Source of the DNA: Saturnia japonica
Lineage: Eukaryota; Arthropoda; Insecta; Lepidoptera; Saturniidae
Direction: 5' to 3'
DNA: 64,000 nucleotides
NCBI GenBank assembly: GCA_033032175.1
Contig: JAVKPJ010000048.1
Location: forward strand, 34,272-98,271
In this document: positions 26,402 to 36,200 of the stretch, piece after piece
Layout: each line of letters begins with the position of its first letter
Numbering within the stretch: position 1 is the first letter of the stretch
Position numbers and translations under genes: made by a program
The notes under the pieces: generated by a model
The model's input: the letters and a program-made list of their open reading frames with translations, nothing else
Database searches by the model: none
Told to the model about the DNA's origin: nothing

Positions 26402-26479
26402 GTCAGGTATTAGCCGTCGGCCGTGAAGCGGCCGCCGTTGCCCGGGATGCACCACGCGGAGGTTCCTGACTCGCACCCC
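26402..26479 (-). ncRNA. HDV-like self-cleaving ribozyme at the 5' end of E9
   Basis: P1 GGGGTGC/GCATCCC (7 bp with one G-U), P2 GTCAGG/CCTGAC, P3 ACC/GGT with a seven-base loop, GGGCAAC, P4 GGCCG-CTTCA-CGGCC, J4/2 GGCTAAT (catalytic C in C-T-A-A). The same order and spacing as known delta-type ribozymes. SART elements are already reported to carry such ribozymes. Confidence 0.88.
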
Positions 26480-26486
26480 AACCTAA

Positions 26487-26488
<2 letters not shown>
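26480..26488 (-). repeat. Telomere repeat remnant between E9 and E10
   Basis: AACCTAACC. Confidence 0.95.
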
Positions 26489-26544
<56 letters not shown>

Positions 26545-26546
<2 letters not shown>

Positions 26547-26632
26547 TGGGGAAATCCTACATTGGATATACCTCCCGCCGTCGGGGGACAGCGAGAGGGT
26601 TATGCCGGACTCCTACCGGCTAAAACCCCATG
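26545..26632 (-). other. 3'-terminal RNA fold of E10
   Basis: CATGGGG/CCCCATG and GCCGG-ACTCCTA-CCGGC. Confidence 0.8.
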
Positions 26633-26868
26633 GCCGCATCGGCGCGTGTGTGAACAGGGTCTCGGGAAACGCGGCAAGCATGCACCGCGGCCCCATTCAC
26701 GCGCTCGGGTCACCCGCAGATGGTAAAATAACGGGGACCCTCATCTCTGGGAGATTAATAGCACTCTCCCACGCTTCTCAGATGAAGCGGCGGCAAAACC
26801 GTGCTTCGTCGTCACGGGCCTTCAATGTGCAGTAACGAACGCCCCCGCGTCCGTTACCTTAAGGCTTG

Positions 26869-29800
26869 TTAGGGAGGTAGTGCATGATGAGCACCCCTTC
26901 CCCTCCTCCTTCTTCCGCGTCCTCTCTCTCGACGCGCTGTCGGAGCTGCGGGATCTCTTTCCCTGGCTCTTTCTGTCTCTTCCTTTACAGAGAGAACAGC
27001 CTCGCAGAATGTCAAAACGGCGCTCCATGATCTCTCACTGCTAACCATTTCTCGGATGAGGGTCGGTAGAGAAAGATCATTACCAACTATCGCAGTGAGG
27101 TCACCACGTTGTTCCGCCCATGCAGGGCAGTGCTCCAAAGTATGTTCTGCCGTGTCCACGTCACACCCGTCACAATGGAAGCATCTAGGTGTAAGTTCTT
27201 TCCTTGCTATTTGGTGCAGATACTTACCAAAACAGCCGTGGCCACTAAGCATCTGCACCAGCCGGAATGTAAGTGCTCCATGTGTCCTTTGCACCCATTC
27301 CGTAAGTACTGGGCGAATTGCCTCGATAGTCTTGACGCCGACACTTGTTGAAGAGAGTCTCTCCTTCCACGTCATCAGCACTACTCGCTGGATGTGAGAC
27401 TTTTGTGCTTCTTCCTCCCTGGGCGGAAAGATCTCGCCGCGAGCGATTTTCTCTGCACGCCACGTATACATGGCGGCATATGCATGCGCCACCAGTTCCC
27501 ACGGTGGGGTTCTTGCCAACAGGCACGCTGCCTCATATGATATAGTGCGGTAGCCACGCACCACCCTAACAGCCATAACTTTTTGCAGATTCCGCAAAAC
27601 TGCAGAATTACCAGCCGTCAGGGCTTCATGCCACACCGGCGCTCCGTACAATAACATTGACCGGATAACTCCCAAATACAGAGACCGGCAGCCATCACCA
27701 GCACCACCGAGGTTGGGAAGGAGACCTGCCAGTGCTGAGGCACTCCTTAAGACTTTTGGAGCCATTTGACGAAAATGCTCACAAAAGGTCCAGCGACTGT
27801 CCAAGATTAATCCTAAGTACTTCATAGTGGATCCAACTTCGATTTGAACTCCACCAATGATCAGATGTGTGCCACGCGGAGGTGCTCTACGTGAGCCGTG
27901 AAAGCATATGGCTTCCGTCTTATTAAGAGCGACCTCTAACCCTAGTAGCCTGATTCTCCCCACAACTTGTGCAACACTCGCAGTTGCCAAACGAATTGCA
28001 TCTCTCAGGGTGTTTCCGCGAGCCGTAACGAGAGTGTCATCAGCATAGCATGTCACTGCTGCGCCAGGCAGGAGAGCACCTCGCAGCACCCAGTCATACC
28101 CGATGTTCCACAGGAGCGGACCGAGGACTGACCCCTGTTGAACACCGCACGACATCTCCCTTTGGTGGGCGCTTCCATCCTGCCCGACGCATGTGACACG
28201 CCTATCCTCTAAGTAGGACTGGACGATCTTACACAGATAATGGGGTACCCCGTGATATCTCAACGCTTCCATTATGCATTCCCAGGGCAAGCTGTTAAAG
28301 GCGTTGGCTATATCCAAAGACACAGCCAACAGCACTCCGCCCTGGGAAACAACTTCGTCCGAGAGGGTCTTAACTCGTAAAATCGCGTCAACCGTCGACC
28401 GACCCTGTCGGAAACCAAACTGTACCTCTGATAGGTCGGGTCCAATGCGGGTCAGGTGTTTAACGAGACGCCGCGAGATGACACGCTCCAAAAGTTTTCC
28501 TGCCTCATCAAGGAGGACAATAGGCCGATAGGCAGACGGCGAGTCCGCAGGACGACCCTGTTTCCTTAGAAGGACGAGACGGCCTGTCTTCCACTGAGGG
28601 GGAAACTGACCTGACTGTAAACAAGCACTAAAAAGCCTCCTCAACCTGTCCCCTAAAAATTCCAGTGCAAGAACCCAGGCGCGACCTGGGATTCCATCGG
28701 GCCCCGGAGCAGTATTTTTAGCACGGAGCCGTTTCACGGCCTCGCCCAATTCCACCTCAGATACTGGAGGCACCTCATCGTAATTATCCTGTCCATTCGG
28801 TATGGATGGAGCTAAAAAAGGAGGCGTATGCTCTGACCTTTGCGGGAAGAGCACAGATAGAATGGCCTCTAAAAGTTGCGGCTGGAGACTCTGCGTGATT
28901 GGGGGAGCCCAAGGGCGCAAGAAGCTCAACACCATTCGATAAGGGCGTCCCCACGGATCACTGTCCAGAGTCTCCAGAAGGTCCTCCCTTGCTTGAGTTT
29001 TGGCTCTCCTAATCGAGATCTGCAGTGCTTTTTTGGCCTCTCTATATGCTTCGTGTAATTGTGCCTCAACCGTGACATCCCGTCCTCGACGCAACCTACG
29101 GTATCGGGTGTATCGGCGCCTTACAGCCACGCATACAGCCCGCAACCGTGCAATCTCAGTAGACCACCAATATACGCGACGTCTTGCTGGTTGATGTCGG
29201 ACCCGTGGCATGGCAGCATCGGAAATGCGCGTCATCGTATCCCTGAACCAACGTGTTTCCTCGACAATGTCCACCGGTCCATCAGGAATTGGTGGCCAGG
29301 ACGCAACTATAGAGGCTTCAGCCAGCAAATCACTATTAAGCCCCTTTACAGCCCATCTAGGTGATGATGACAAATCTGAATTGAAATTTCGGTTCAATAC
29401 AGAGAGACTGATGTTAAACCTAATATATTGGTGGTCGGACAAAGACTCTGCCTTTTCCACAACTCTCCAATCTTGAGTTCGTTGAGCGACGACAGATGTA
29501 CCAAAAGTGAGATCCACAATGGATCCACCCTGTTGTCGAACGCAGGTGTTTACAGACCCTCGATTCATTATGGAGAGGCCAGTTTCTACTGCCCATTCTT
29601 CTAAGGCCCTACCACGTATATCCGTGACGGGAGATCCCCACGCCGAAGACTTAGCATTGAAGTCCCCCGCCACCAATATGGGACAGGGCAAAGTCCGTGT
29701 AATGAAGGTTCCTACGCGGTCCAGGAACTCTTCAAACTCCACAAGAGTCCTGTTTGGAGAGAAGTAAACACTAATGAGAACTAGTTCTCCCCACCGTACC

Positions 29801-30033
29801 GCGACATATCCAGTATCCCTCTTGAGGATGGTCATAATTGGAGACCCCACAGTATTTACAGATACGATGGCTGCCGCACCTGTTGTATCCCCGACCCAGT
29901 TATCCCTTGAAGGGACAAAGTACGGTTCAGAGACAATCGCTACCTGTATCGACCATTCGGCCATGGTTTGAACAAGAAGATCCTGTGCCACGGCCGAGTG
30001 GTTGATATTTACCTGCAAAAACTTATGGGCCAT
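26869..30033 (-). CDS. E10 ORF2: endonuclease-reverse transcriptase (beta)
   Basis: 1054 aa from the ATG at 30033 (MAHKFLQVNINH). The ORF1 stop is eight bases upstream (TAG, then ATG in TAGTGATCAGTATG); a GTG overlaps the stop and could also serve. Endonuclease motifs SEPYFVPSRDNW, GDFNAKSSAWGS and SDHQYIRFNI; RT motifs APGPDGIPGR, FRQGRSTVDA, SLDIANAF, CYADDTLVTARG; finger CFHCDGCDVDTAEHTLEHC. Oddity: the RT motif that is VPQGSVLGP in E9 reads VQQGSVLGP here, a proline to glutamine change in a very constant site, which may weaken the enzyme. Otherwise open and complete. Confidence 0.93.
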   Translation of the reverse strand: MAHKFLQVNINHSAVAQDLLVQTMAEWSIQVAIVSEPYFVPSRDNWVGDTTGAAAIVSVNTVGSPIMTILKRDTGYVAVRWGELVLISVYFSPNRTLVEFEEFLDRVGTFITRTLPCPILVAGDFNAKSSAWGSPVTDIRGRALEEWAVETGLSIMNRGSVNTCVRQQGGSIVDLTFGTSVVAQRTQDWRVVEKAESLSDHQYIRFNISLSVLNRNFNSDLSSSPRWAVKGLNSDLLAEASIVASWPPIPDGPVDIVEETRWFRDTMTRISDAAMPRVRHQPARRRVYWWSTEIARLRAVCVAVRRRYTRYRRLRRGRDVTVEAQLHEAYREAKKALQISIRRAKTQAREDLLETLDSDPWGRPYRMVLSFLRPWAPPITQSLQPQLLEAILSVLFPQRSEHTPPFLAPSIPNGQDNYDEVPPVSEVELGEAVKRLRAKNTAPGPDGIPGRAWVLALEFLGDRLRRLFSACLQSGQFPPQWKTGRLVLLRKQGRPADSPSAYRPIVLLDEAGKLLERVISRRLVKHLTRIGPDLSEVQFGFRQGRSTVDAILRVKTLSDEVVSQGGVLLAVSLDIANAFNSLPWECIMEALRYHGVPHYLCKIVQSYLEDRRVTCVGQDGSAHQREMSCGVQQGSVLGPLLWNIGYDWVLRGALLPGAAVTCYADDTLVTARGNTLRDAIRLATASVAQVVGRIRLLGLEVALNKTEAICFHGSRRAPPRGTHLIIGGVQIEVGSTMKYLGLILDSRWTFCEHFRQMAPKVLRSASALAGLLPNLGGAGDGCRSLYLGVIRSMLLYGAPVWHEALTAGNSAVLRNLQKVMAVRVVRGYRTISYEAACLLARTPPWELVAHAYAAMYTWRAEKIARGEIFPPREEEAQKSHIQRVVLMTWKERLSSTSVGVKTIEAIRPVLTEWVQRTHGALTFRLVQMLSGHGCFGKYLHQIARKELTPRCFHCDGCDVDTAEHTLEHCPAWAEQRGDLTAIVGNDLSLPTLIREMVSSERSWSAVLTFCEAVLSVKEETERARERDPAAPTARRERGRGRRRRGRGAHHALPP

Positions 30034-30041
30034 ACTGATCA

Positions 30042-32201
30042 CTAGGTTTCCATATCTCCTCCTACCCTGGACATCATAGACGTACCAGGAGCAGCCTCAG
30101 CTGCAGATTCCTTGGGTGGCTGCGATCTTTTGACCGTTACCTTCCTCATATTCGTTGACGGAGCGCATGGCCTGCTCCCTAAACGATGATTAGCCGGACG
30201 TTTTGCGTCAGCACACACCGAGCAATGCGGAGTAGCCGAGCAGCTTAAGGCTTTATGGCCTGCCTCTCCACAGCGGAAGCACTGTCCACTGCGGTCCACT
30301 ATTGAAGTGCACTTCTGCATAACGTGTCCAACCTCCAAGCAGCGGAAACATCTCGCAACTCTTGGCTCTAGCAGCCTAACTCGTACCGCAGCCCAGCCAA
30401 TTAACAGCCTGCCCTCTTGAGCCACCTTCTTTGCTGCCTCCACTGGGCAGCGCAACCATGCGGTTCCAGTACCATGTGGAGCCCGGCGTATTTCTCCCAC
30501 TTTAATCTGATTCACGGTACAGCCGCCCTTTGTCGCCACTATTGCCGCTATATCTTCCTTGGTCACAGAGTCATCCAGGCCCATAATACGAAGATCAGTA
30601 CATTTACTAGGCCTGGACACTTCAACCATCCCTTCTCCAAAGACCTGGACAAAGGTCGCTGTCAGCTTTTCAGCAACCCGATCTGCTTTTTCAGCGCTCG
30701 TTACTCCGGGCACCTCAAGTTTACGAGCGCCGGTAGCAGTCTCTTTAATATTAAGGTACGGAATGTCCAAACTGGCAACATCCACCTTGTCTTTAGCCAC
30801 TGTGATAACCTTTTTATAATCTATACCCCTATCCCCTGCACCCGGCTGAAGAGTCAACACAATTACCGAGGATCGTGGGATAGACAATTTGGCTGGAGTC
30901 AGTCTAGATTTTTGTGCCCTTCTCTGATCTAAACGTTTCTTGGCGCCCTTCTTCACTACCGTTGTCCACATTTCTTCCTGTACTATAGGTGCCGAAGGAG
31001 GTAAATGCATTATCGGTGGCGGCTCACTTGTTTTAGCTGTCGTAGCAGGCTTTTTCTTTATCTTCTTTGCCTGTTTAATTCCGGCTGGAGCATCAGCAGA
31101 CAATTTAGGCACTCTTGCTCCTGGCGCTGCATCATAAGCAGTCTTTTGCCGGTCTGCAGCTAATGGAGGGCGTAAACGTTCTTCGGGAAGAAGTCTATCC
31201 TCTATTCCCTCAAATCGAGCGTTCATAATGCTCCTAATTTGACTCATTTCCGAGCGCAACGTCTCCTCGAATATAGAACGAACTTCCGAGAGGACATCGG
31301 ATTGAGTACTATCCTGAAGCCGCTTAGGCAGCGGTGGGAATTCCTCTCTTACTACTCTCTTTGGAAGAGAACTAGATTCTCTCACACCAGTTTCGGACAC
31401 GCTAAGCAGAGACGCCGCAGATCTTTCAGCGCGTAGTCCTTCGAAATTCTTTTTCATCTCAGCGAGCTCTCTTCGGAGCTCAGCTATTTCCGCCTGTTGG
31501 CGTTCGAGATCTGCCCTCATGCGGGCGTTGTCGGCCTCTAGGCGGGAAGTCTCATCTGAGGCGGTTCGGTGCCGATATTCCTCCAATACCGCCGTAAGAG
31601 ATTTTGCCGCATCCTTAAGGGAACGCTGATAGGTGCCCTTCAAGTTCCCTGAATTTTTTGCAACCTCGAGAATGACCCCGATGTCACATTTCACAATCTC
31701 TCTCAGATCGCGGGTCTCATCTTCTTTGGGATTTTTCGACCACGTGGATGCACGCAGCCGTCTTGCCTCGGAAGCCATTTCTTCCATGTCTTTTTCCGCC
31801 CTTAACCGAAGCTCCTCCCTTTCAGAACGGATGTACATCTCTTTCGCCGCAGCTCGGCCAATGTATTCCCCGGTGGTCGGGGGACGGCCCCTACCTCTTT
31901 TTGGTGCGTTTATGCAACCCTTCAACGAAACTTCGCCAGAGTCAGAAAGAGAGCCAAAGTCTGAAGCAGCACCATCATCATCTAATTCAGAGCCCTTTCG
32001 CTTATTTTTCCTTTGGAAGAATTTACCCTGAGAAGGAGATTCTCTACCATCAACGCTATCCACCGTCTCCATTGTGTTTGTACTGCCGTCGCTGCTCATA
32101 GACAGACGGTCAATTGACTCGCATCTTTCTAAGAGCACAATCGGTATTGCATCGGTTGTCCTGTTGGATGCCAAAGTCGTCGTTACATCTTCACCTCGCA
32201 A
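30042..32201 (-). CDS. E10 ORF1: Gag-like protein with repeated N-terminal modules
   Basis: 719 codons from a TTG at 32201; the first in-frame ATG is about 26 codons in (MSSDGS) and would drop the conserved IPIVLLERCESIDRLS. A second open frame (32655-32191) begins at the ATG 32553, runs through the outer unit, an inter-unit TTTLACTRT segment and the second ATG 32322 (MDSAKLKNKLPQEG), and stops just past a C9 run at 32209-32217. Eight bases there would fuse it to ORF1. Main part: KRGRGRPPTTGEY, NLKGTYQRSLKDAAKSL, coiled coil, SSVIVLTLQPGA core, TDLRIMGLDDSV, knuckles CFRCLEVGHVMQKC and CFRCGEAGHKALSC, then CSVCADAKRPANH. Confidence 0.85.
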   Translation of the reverse strand: MRGEDVTTTLASNRTTDAIPIVLLERCESIDRLSMSSDGSTNTMETVDSVDGRESPSQGKFFQRKNKRKGSELDDDGAASDFGSLSDSGEVSLKGCINAPKRGRGRPPTTGEYIGRAAAKEMYIRSEREELRLRAEKDMEEMASEARRLRASTWSKNPKEDETRDLREIVKCDIGVILEVAKNSGNLKGTYQRSLKDAAKSLTAVLEEYRHRTASDETSRLEADNARMRADLERQQAEIAELRRELAEMKKNFEGLRAERSAASLLSVSETGVRESSSLPKRVVREEFPPLPKRLQDSTQSDVLSEVRSIFEETLRSEMSQIRSIMNARFEGIEDRLLPEERLRPPLAADRQKTAYDAAPGARVPKLSADAPAGIKQAKKIKKKPATTAKTSEPPPIMHLPPSAPIVQEEMWTTVVKKGAKKRLDQRRAQKSRLTPAKLSIPRSSVIVLTLQPGAGDRGIDYKKVITVAKDKVDVASLDIPYLNIKETATGARKLEVPGVTSAEKADRVAEKLTATFVQVFGEGMVEVSRPSKCTDLRIMGLDDSVTKEDIAAIVATKGGCTVNQIKVGEIRRAPHGTGTAWLRCPVEAAKKVAQEGRLLIGWAAVRVRLLEPRVARCFRCLEVGHVMQKCTSIVDRSGQCFRCGEAGHKALSCSATPHCSVCADAKRPANHRLGSRPCAPSTNMRKVTVKRSQPPKESAAEAAPGTSMMSRVGGDMET

Positions 32202-32313
32202 AATTGTGCCCCCCCCCAGAAAACGCGGGGCAGTCCGGGCTAGGCCCGGAGAGGGATTCTCCTGCTCCGTTGGAGCCGGTACCCTCCTGGGGTAGTTTAT
32301 TTTTTAATTTTGC
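32198..32313 (-). other. Structured 5' unit of E10, copy next to ORF1
   Basis: Outer stem GCAAAATT/AATTTTGC, CCCCAG/CTGGGG, GAGGG/CCCTC, variable hairpin GCTCC-GTT-GGAGC, second hairpin from GGGCT and GGCCC, C9 run at 32209-32217. Confidence 0.75.
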
Positions 32314-32432
32314 ACTATCCATTATTCCATCATTGATTTCAGCGGTCCGTGTGCATGCCAGAGTCGTCGTGGAATCTTCTTGCTCGGAGATCCATTTGCG
32401 TGCCAATGTCATCGTATTTAAGTTCAGTTCAT

Positions 32433-32546
32433 GTACAAATCTGCCCCCCCCAGAAAACGTGGGGCAGCCCGGGTTAAGCCCGGGGAGGGATTCTCCAACT
32501 CCTGAGGAGCTGGTACCCTCCTGGGGTAGTACTATTATATTTGTAC
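32433..32546 (-). other. Structured 5' unit of E10, outer copy
   Basis: Outer stem changed to GTACAAAT/ATTTGTAC, still fully complementary; variable hairpin ACTCC-TGA-GGAG; hairpin CCCGGG-TTAAG-CCCGGG; C8 run at 32444-32451. Confidence 0.77.
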
Positions 32547-32917
32547 CGTCCATCCCTTTTAACTCCTCCTCCAGTTCGCAGTGCGCCTGCCAGGACCGAT
32601 ATGAAGACAACCAGTCCCGCCAGCCGCTCCCCGGAATTGGGCCCTTGGGACTCAACTTGAGCCCTCATCGGCCCCAACCCGGTACTGAGTGTGCTGCTCA
32701 CACGCCACACCCAGGAGTGCTTATCGGCTCTCCAGCCTAGATCCGTAGTGTTCAGCGAGACAGGGTCACCTCGAGAAGGATGTGGCTCTTCACCACGCAC
32801 TACGGTCTTGAGGTGGCAGGCTAAGGCTCTCTCCGAAAGGAAAGAGCTGTATTGCGCCTGTGGGTCCACCCCCTGCAGATCAGAGATACAAGTACCTCAT
32901 CACGCCTGCTCGACCCC

Positions 32918-32936
32918 AACCTAACCTAACCTAACC
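32918..32936 (-). repeat. Telomere repeats between E10 and E11
   Basis: AACCTAACCTAACCTAACC. Confidence 0.97.
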
Positions 32937-32957
32937 TTTTTTTTTTTTTTTTTTTTA

Positions 32958-33042
32958 CGTGGGGAAATCCTACATGGATCCGCCTCCCGAGCCGGGCAGC
33001 TCGAGAGGGGTATGTCAGACTCTTACTGACTAAAACCCCACG
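32958..33042 (-). other. 3'-terminal RNA fold of E11
   Basis: CGTGGGG/CCCCACG, CGAGC/GCTCG, GTCAG-ACTCTTA-CTGAC. Confidence 0.8.
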
Positions 33043-33282
33043 GTGTTCCTCTTTCACCCATTTGGCCGGGGAGTAGGGACAGCTTGCGCATTACTTCTAC
33101 TCGCCCGACGGGTGTAGGCCCCTCATAAGGGGCCACCTTCAGCGGTCTGAGGGGTCGAGATGTGTGACACCCTCCGACGAACCTACGAGGGGCGCATCGA
33201 ACACTGATGCGCCTCGCCTCGGGCCTGTGCATTGGCTGCAAGGGCGAAGGACGTGCCCGCGTCCGACACCCGCAGGCCGTTT

Positions 33283-36200
33283 TTACGGCGGCAGGAGGTC
33301 ATTCCTGACCCTACGCCGCCGGGTTCGTCGACCGCGGGAGGGGAGCTCTGACGTCTGCTCCCTCTCCCTCTCCGCCGCCTCCTTTGCGAGCATGACGTCC
33401 TCGCAGAATGAGGCGACGGAGTTCCACCCGCTCTCACTCGCAACCATGGACGAAACGACGGTCGGGAGTGAGAGATCGGGCCCTATAGCCGCGATGAGTT
33501 CGCGGCGTGACGAGTCCCATGCGGGACAGGCGGTCAGTGTGTGCTGCGCGTTATCGACCTCGCAGCCACAATGATGGCACCCAGTTGTTGGCTCTCGGCC
33601 TATACGACACAGGTAACTCCCGAAACATCCATGTCCCGAGAGCACCTGCGTCAGCCGGAAGGTTAGGGTGCCGTGCCGCCTCCGTACCCACGCCGTCAAA
33701 TGAGGCCTCACGGCCTCGACGGTCGTCACGCCGGCGCTGGGGTGCTCCAGTCGTCGGTCCCACTCTGCCATGACTATGATCTGGTGGAGCTCTGCCCTCC
33801 GCGCCTCGATCTCACGAGGCGCAGGTCGTATTCCTCTCTCCAACGCCTCCCCGCGCCACCTGTAGAGCGACGCGAGGGCTTCCGCCTCCAGATCCCATGG
33901 CGGAGATCCGGCCAGTAGGGAGGCTGCCTCGAAGGAGATCGTGCGATATCCCCGGGCTGCTCTGACGGCCATCGCTCTCTGCGGCTTGCGCAGAGCGGCG
34001 ATATTACGGGCCGCCAGGTTCTCAGCCCACACCGGGGCCCCGTAAAGGGCCATGGACCGCACGATCCCCATGTAGAGCCTTCGGCACGCGGAATTTGGAC
34101 CCCCCAGGTTGGGCAACAGCCGCGCTAACGCGGCCGCAGCGCCCATAAGACGGGGGGTCAGCTGCCTGAAGTGCTCTACAAAGTCCCATCGGCTATCCAG
34201 AACGAGTCCAAGATATTTCATATTGGACTGGATGCTGATTGGGACGCCTCCCACGATGATCTGGGACCCTCTCGGTGGCGCATTCCGAGGCCCATGGAAA
34301 CACAGAGCCTCAGATTTTTGCAGCGCCACTTTTAGTCCCAGACGCCGAATCCGACCGACGACGTGTGCCACCCCAGCTGTTACCAATATCGCGGCTTCGC
34401 GGTGCGACTTAGCTCTCGACGTGACCAGTGTGTCGTCGGCATAACATACGACACTGAGGCCACGGAGGAGCGCACCGCGCAACACCCAGTCGTATCCGAT
34501 GTTCCAGAGAAGAGGGCCCAAAACTGACCCATGGGGAACACCGGATACGACGTCTCGCCGACACATTCCACTCCGACCCGGGAAGACTACATACCTCTCG
34601 GAGAGGTACGCCCCGACTATGCGGCGGAGGTAGGACGGCACTCCGTGAAATCGGAGCGCCTCTCTAATTGTGGCCCAGGGCAAGGTGTTAAAGGCATTTG
34701 CGATGTCTAAAGACACCGCTATCACCACCTCGCCCCGAGCAATGGCCTCCTCCGCCAGACTCCTCACTTGCGCGATCGCGTCAATCGTGGAGCGCCCTCT
34801 GCGGAAACCGAACTGGTTCGCCGCCAAATCCGGCCCCACGTGCGTTAAATGGCCGACGAGGCGGTTTGCAATCACTCTCTCGAAGAGTTTGCCCACCTCG
34901 TCGAGCAGCACAATGGGGCGGTACGCGGACGGCGAGTCCGCCGGGCGCCCCGGCTTTTGGAGCAGGACTAGACGGCCGGTTTTCCACTTCGACGGAAACC
35001 GGCCCTGCTCCAGACACACGCTGAGGAGTCCCAATAGTCGGGGCTCGAGGACCTCTTGGGCCAGGACCCACGCTCGACCAGGCAGGCCGTCGGGCCCTGG
35101 GGCGGTGTTTTTGGCCGCGAGGCGTTTCACCGCCGCCCTCAATTCTTCCCGGGTCACGTCGGGCACGTCGTCTCGGTCCACGTCGGGCTCGGCCGCGGAC
35201 GGAGCCATGTGGGGAGGTGAAAACTCCTCCCTGGAGGGAAACAGAGCGCTCACCACCTCCTCGAGGAACTCTGACTGGAGACTCTGGGTTACCGGGGGGG
35301 CCCATTGGCGAAATTTGCCGCGTACCATCCTGTACGGGCGGCCCCACGGATCCCGATTGAGCGTCTCCAGGAATTCCTCTCTGGCCAGAGCTTTTGCGCG
35401 CTCAATGGCCCGTCGGAGGGTGAGCTTAGCTGCTCTGTAACCCTCATGCAGCTCCGCCTCTCCGGGGCTTGCGACCTGCGAATGACGTCGTCTGCGCCTT
35501 ATCCTGGTGTACTGGCGGCGCGCTGCTACGCAAAGTGCACGCAGCTGCGCGATTTCAGCGTTCCACCAGTACACCTGGCGCTTAGCTGGACGACGCCCAA
35601 CTCTCGGCATCGCCGCGTCACATATATGCGACACTGCGGCTCGCAGTCGCTCCGCCCCATCTTCGACATCGGCAGGCCTCTCGGGTGTTCCATCCATCAC
35701 CCAGGCCTGCACGATGGCGGCCTCGACGAACACCTCGCGATCGAGGCGTCCCAGAGCCCAACGTGGACTGTCCTCTTCCAGGGCTCTCGGGACCGGTCGT
35801 CCCGAGGTCTGGGCGGACACTTCGAACTGTATGTAAAGATGGTCCGAAAGTGTCTCTACCCCCTCCAGGACTCTCCAGTCCCGAACACGGCGTGCTATTG
35901 CAGGGCTACCGAACGATAGGTCCACTATGGATTCGCCCTGCGGTCGCACGCACGTGTTTATTGAGCCCCTGTTAAGGACGAGTAGGCCTGATGTTACGGC
36001 CCACTCTTCCAGCGCCTCACCCCTATTGTCCGTGGATGGGGAACCCCAAGCCGTAGATTTGGCGTTGAAGTCCCCGAGGACTAGGACAGGGTGAGGGTGG
36101 CTGCCCGAGACGACAGTGCCCAACTCCACCAAAAGTGCCTCGAAGTCGGCGAGACTCCATCGAGGGGGTGCGTACACCCCCACCACCACAATGTCGCCGA

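Larger units (their letters stand above)
20332..26479 (-). mobile_element. E9: full-length beta SART-like retrotransposon
   Basis: Poly(T) 20332-20350, 3' UTR (20351-20675), intact ORF2, intact ORF1, leader (25978-26401), ribozyme. The leader is of the same type as in E4: hairpin CCCGTC/GACGGG, one GAGG/CCTC hairpin (26170-26184) and two hairpins before the ATG. In those two hairpins, base changes against E4 keep pairing only as G-U on the sense RNA (CCCAT-TCTC-GTGGG; CCCAGGTA/TGCCTGGG). Candidate active copy. Confidence 0.93.
26489..32917 (-). mobile_element. E10: beta-type element with an alternative 5' module
   Basis: Poly(T) 26489-26543 (55 bases), beta 3' UTR (26544-26868), intact beta ORF2, ORF1, two tandem structured units (32198-32313, 32433-32546), a leader whose middle (about 32560-32735) matches that of E6/E8, and a distinct 5' end up to 32917 shared with E15. 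The 5' end lacks the E9-type ribozyme. So the 3' half is beta and the 5' third resembles the Gag-only family: a mosaic. Confidence 0.88.
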
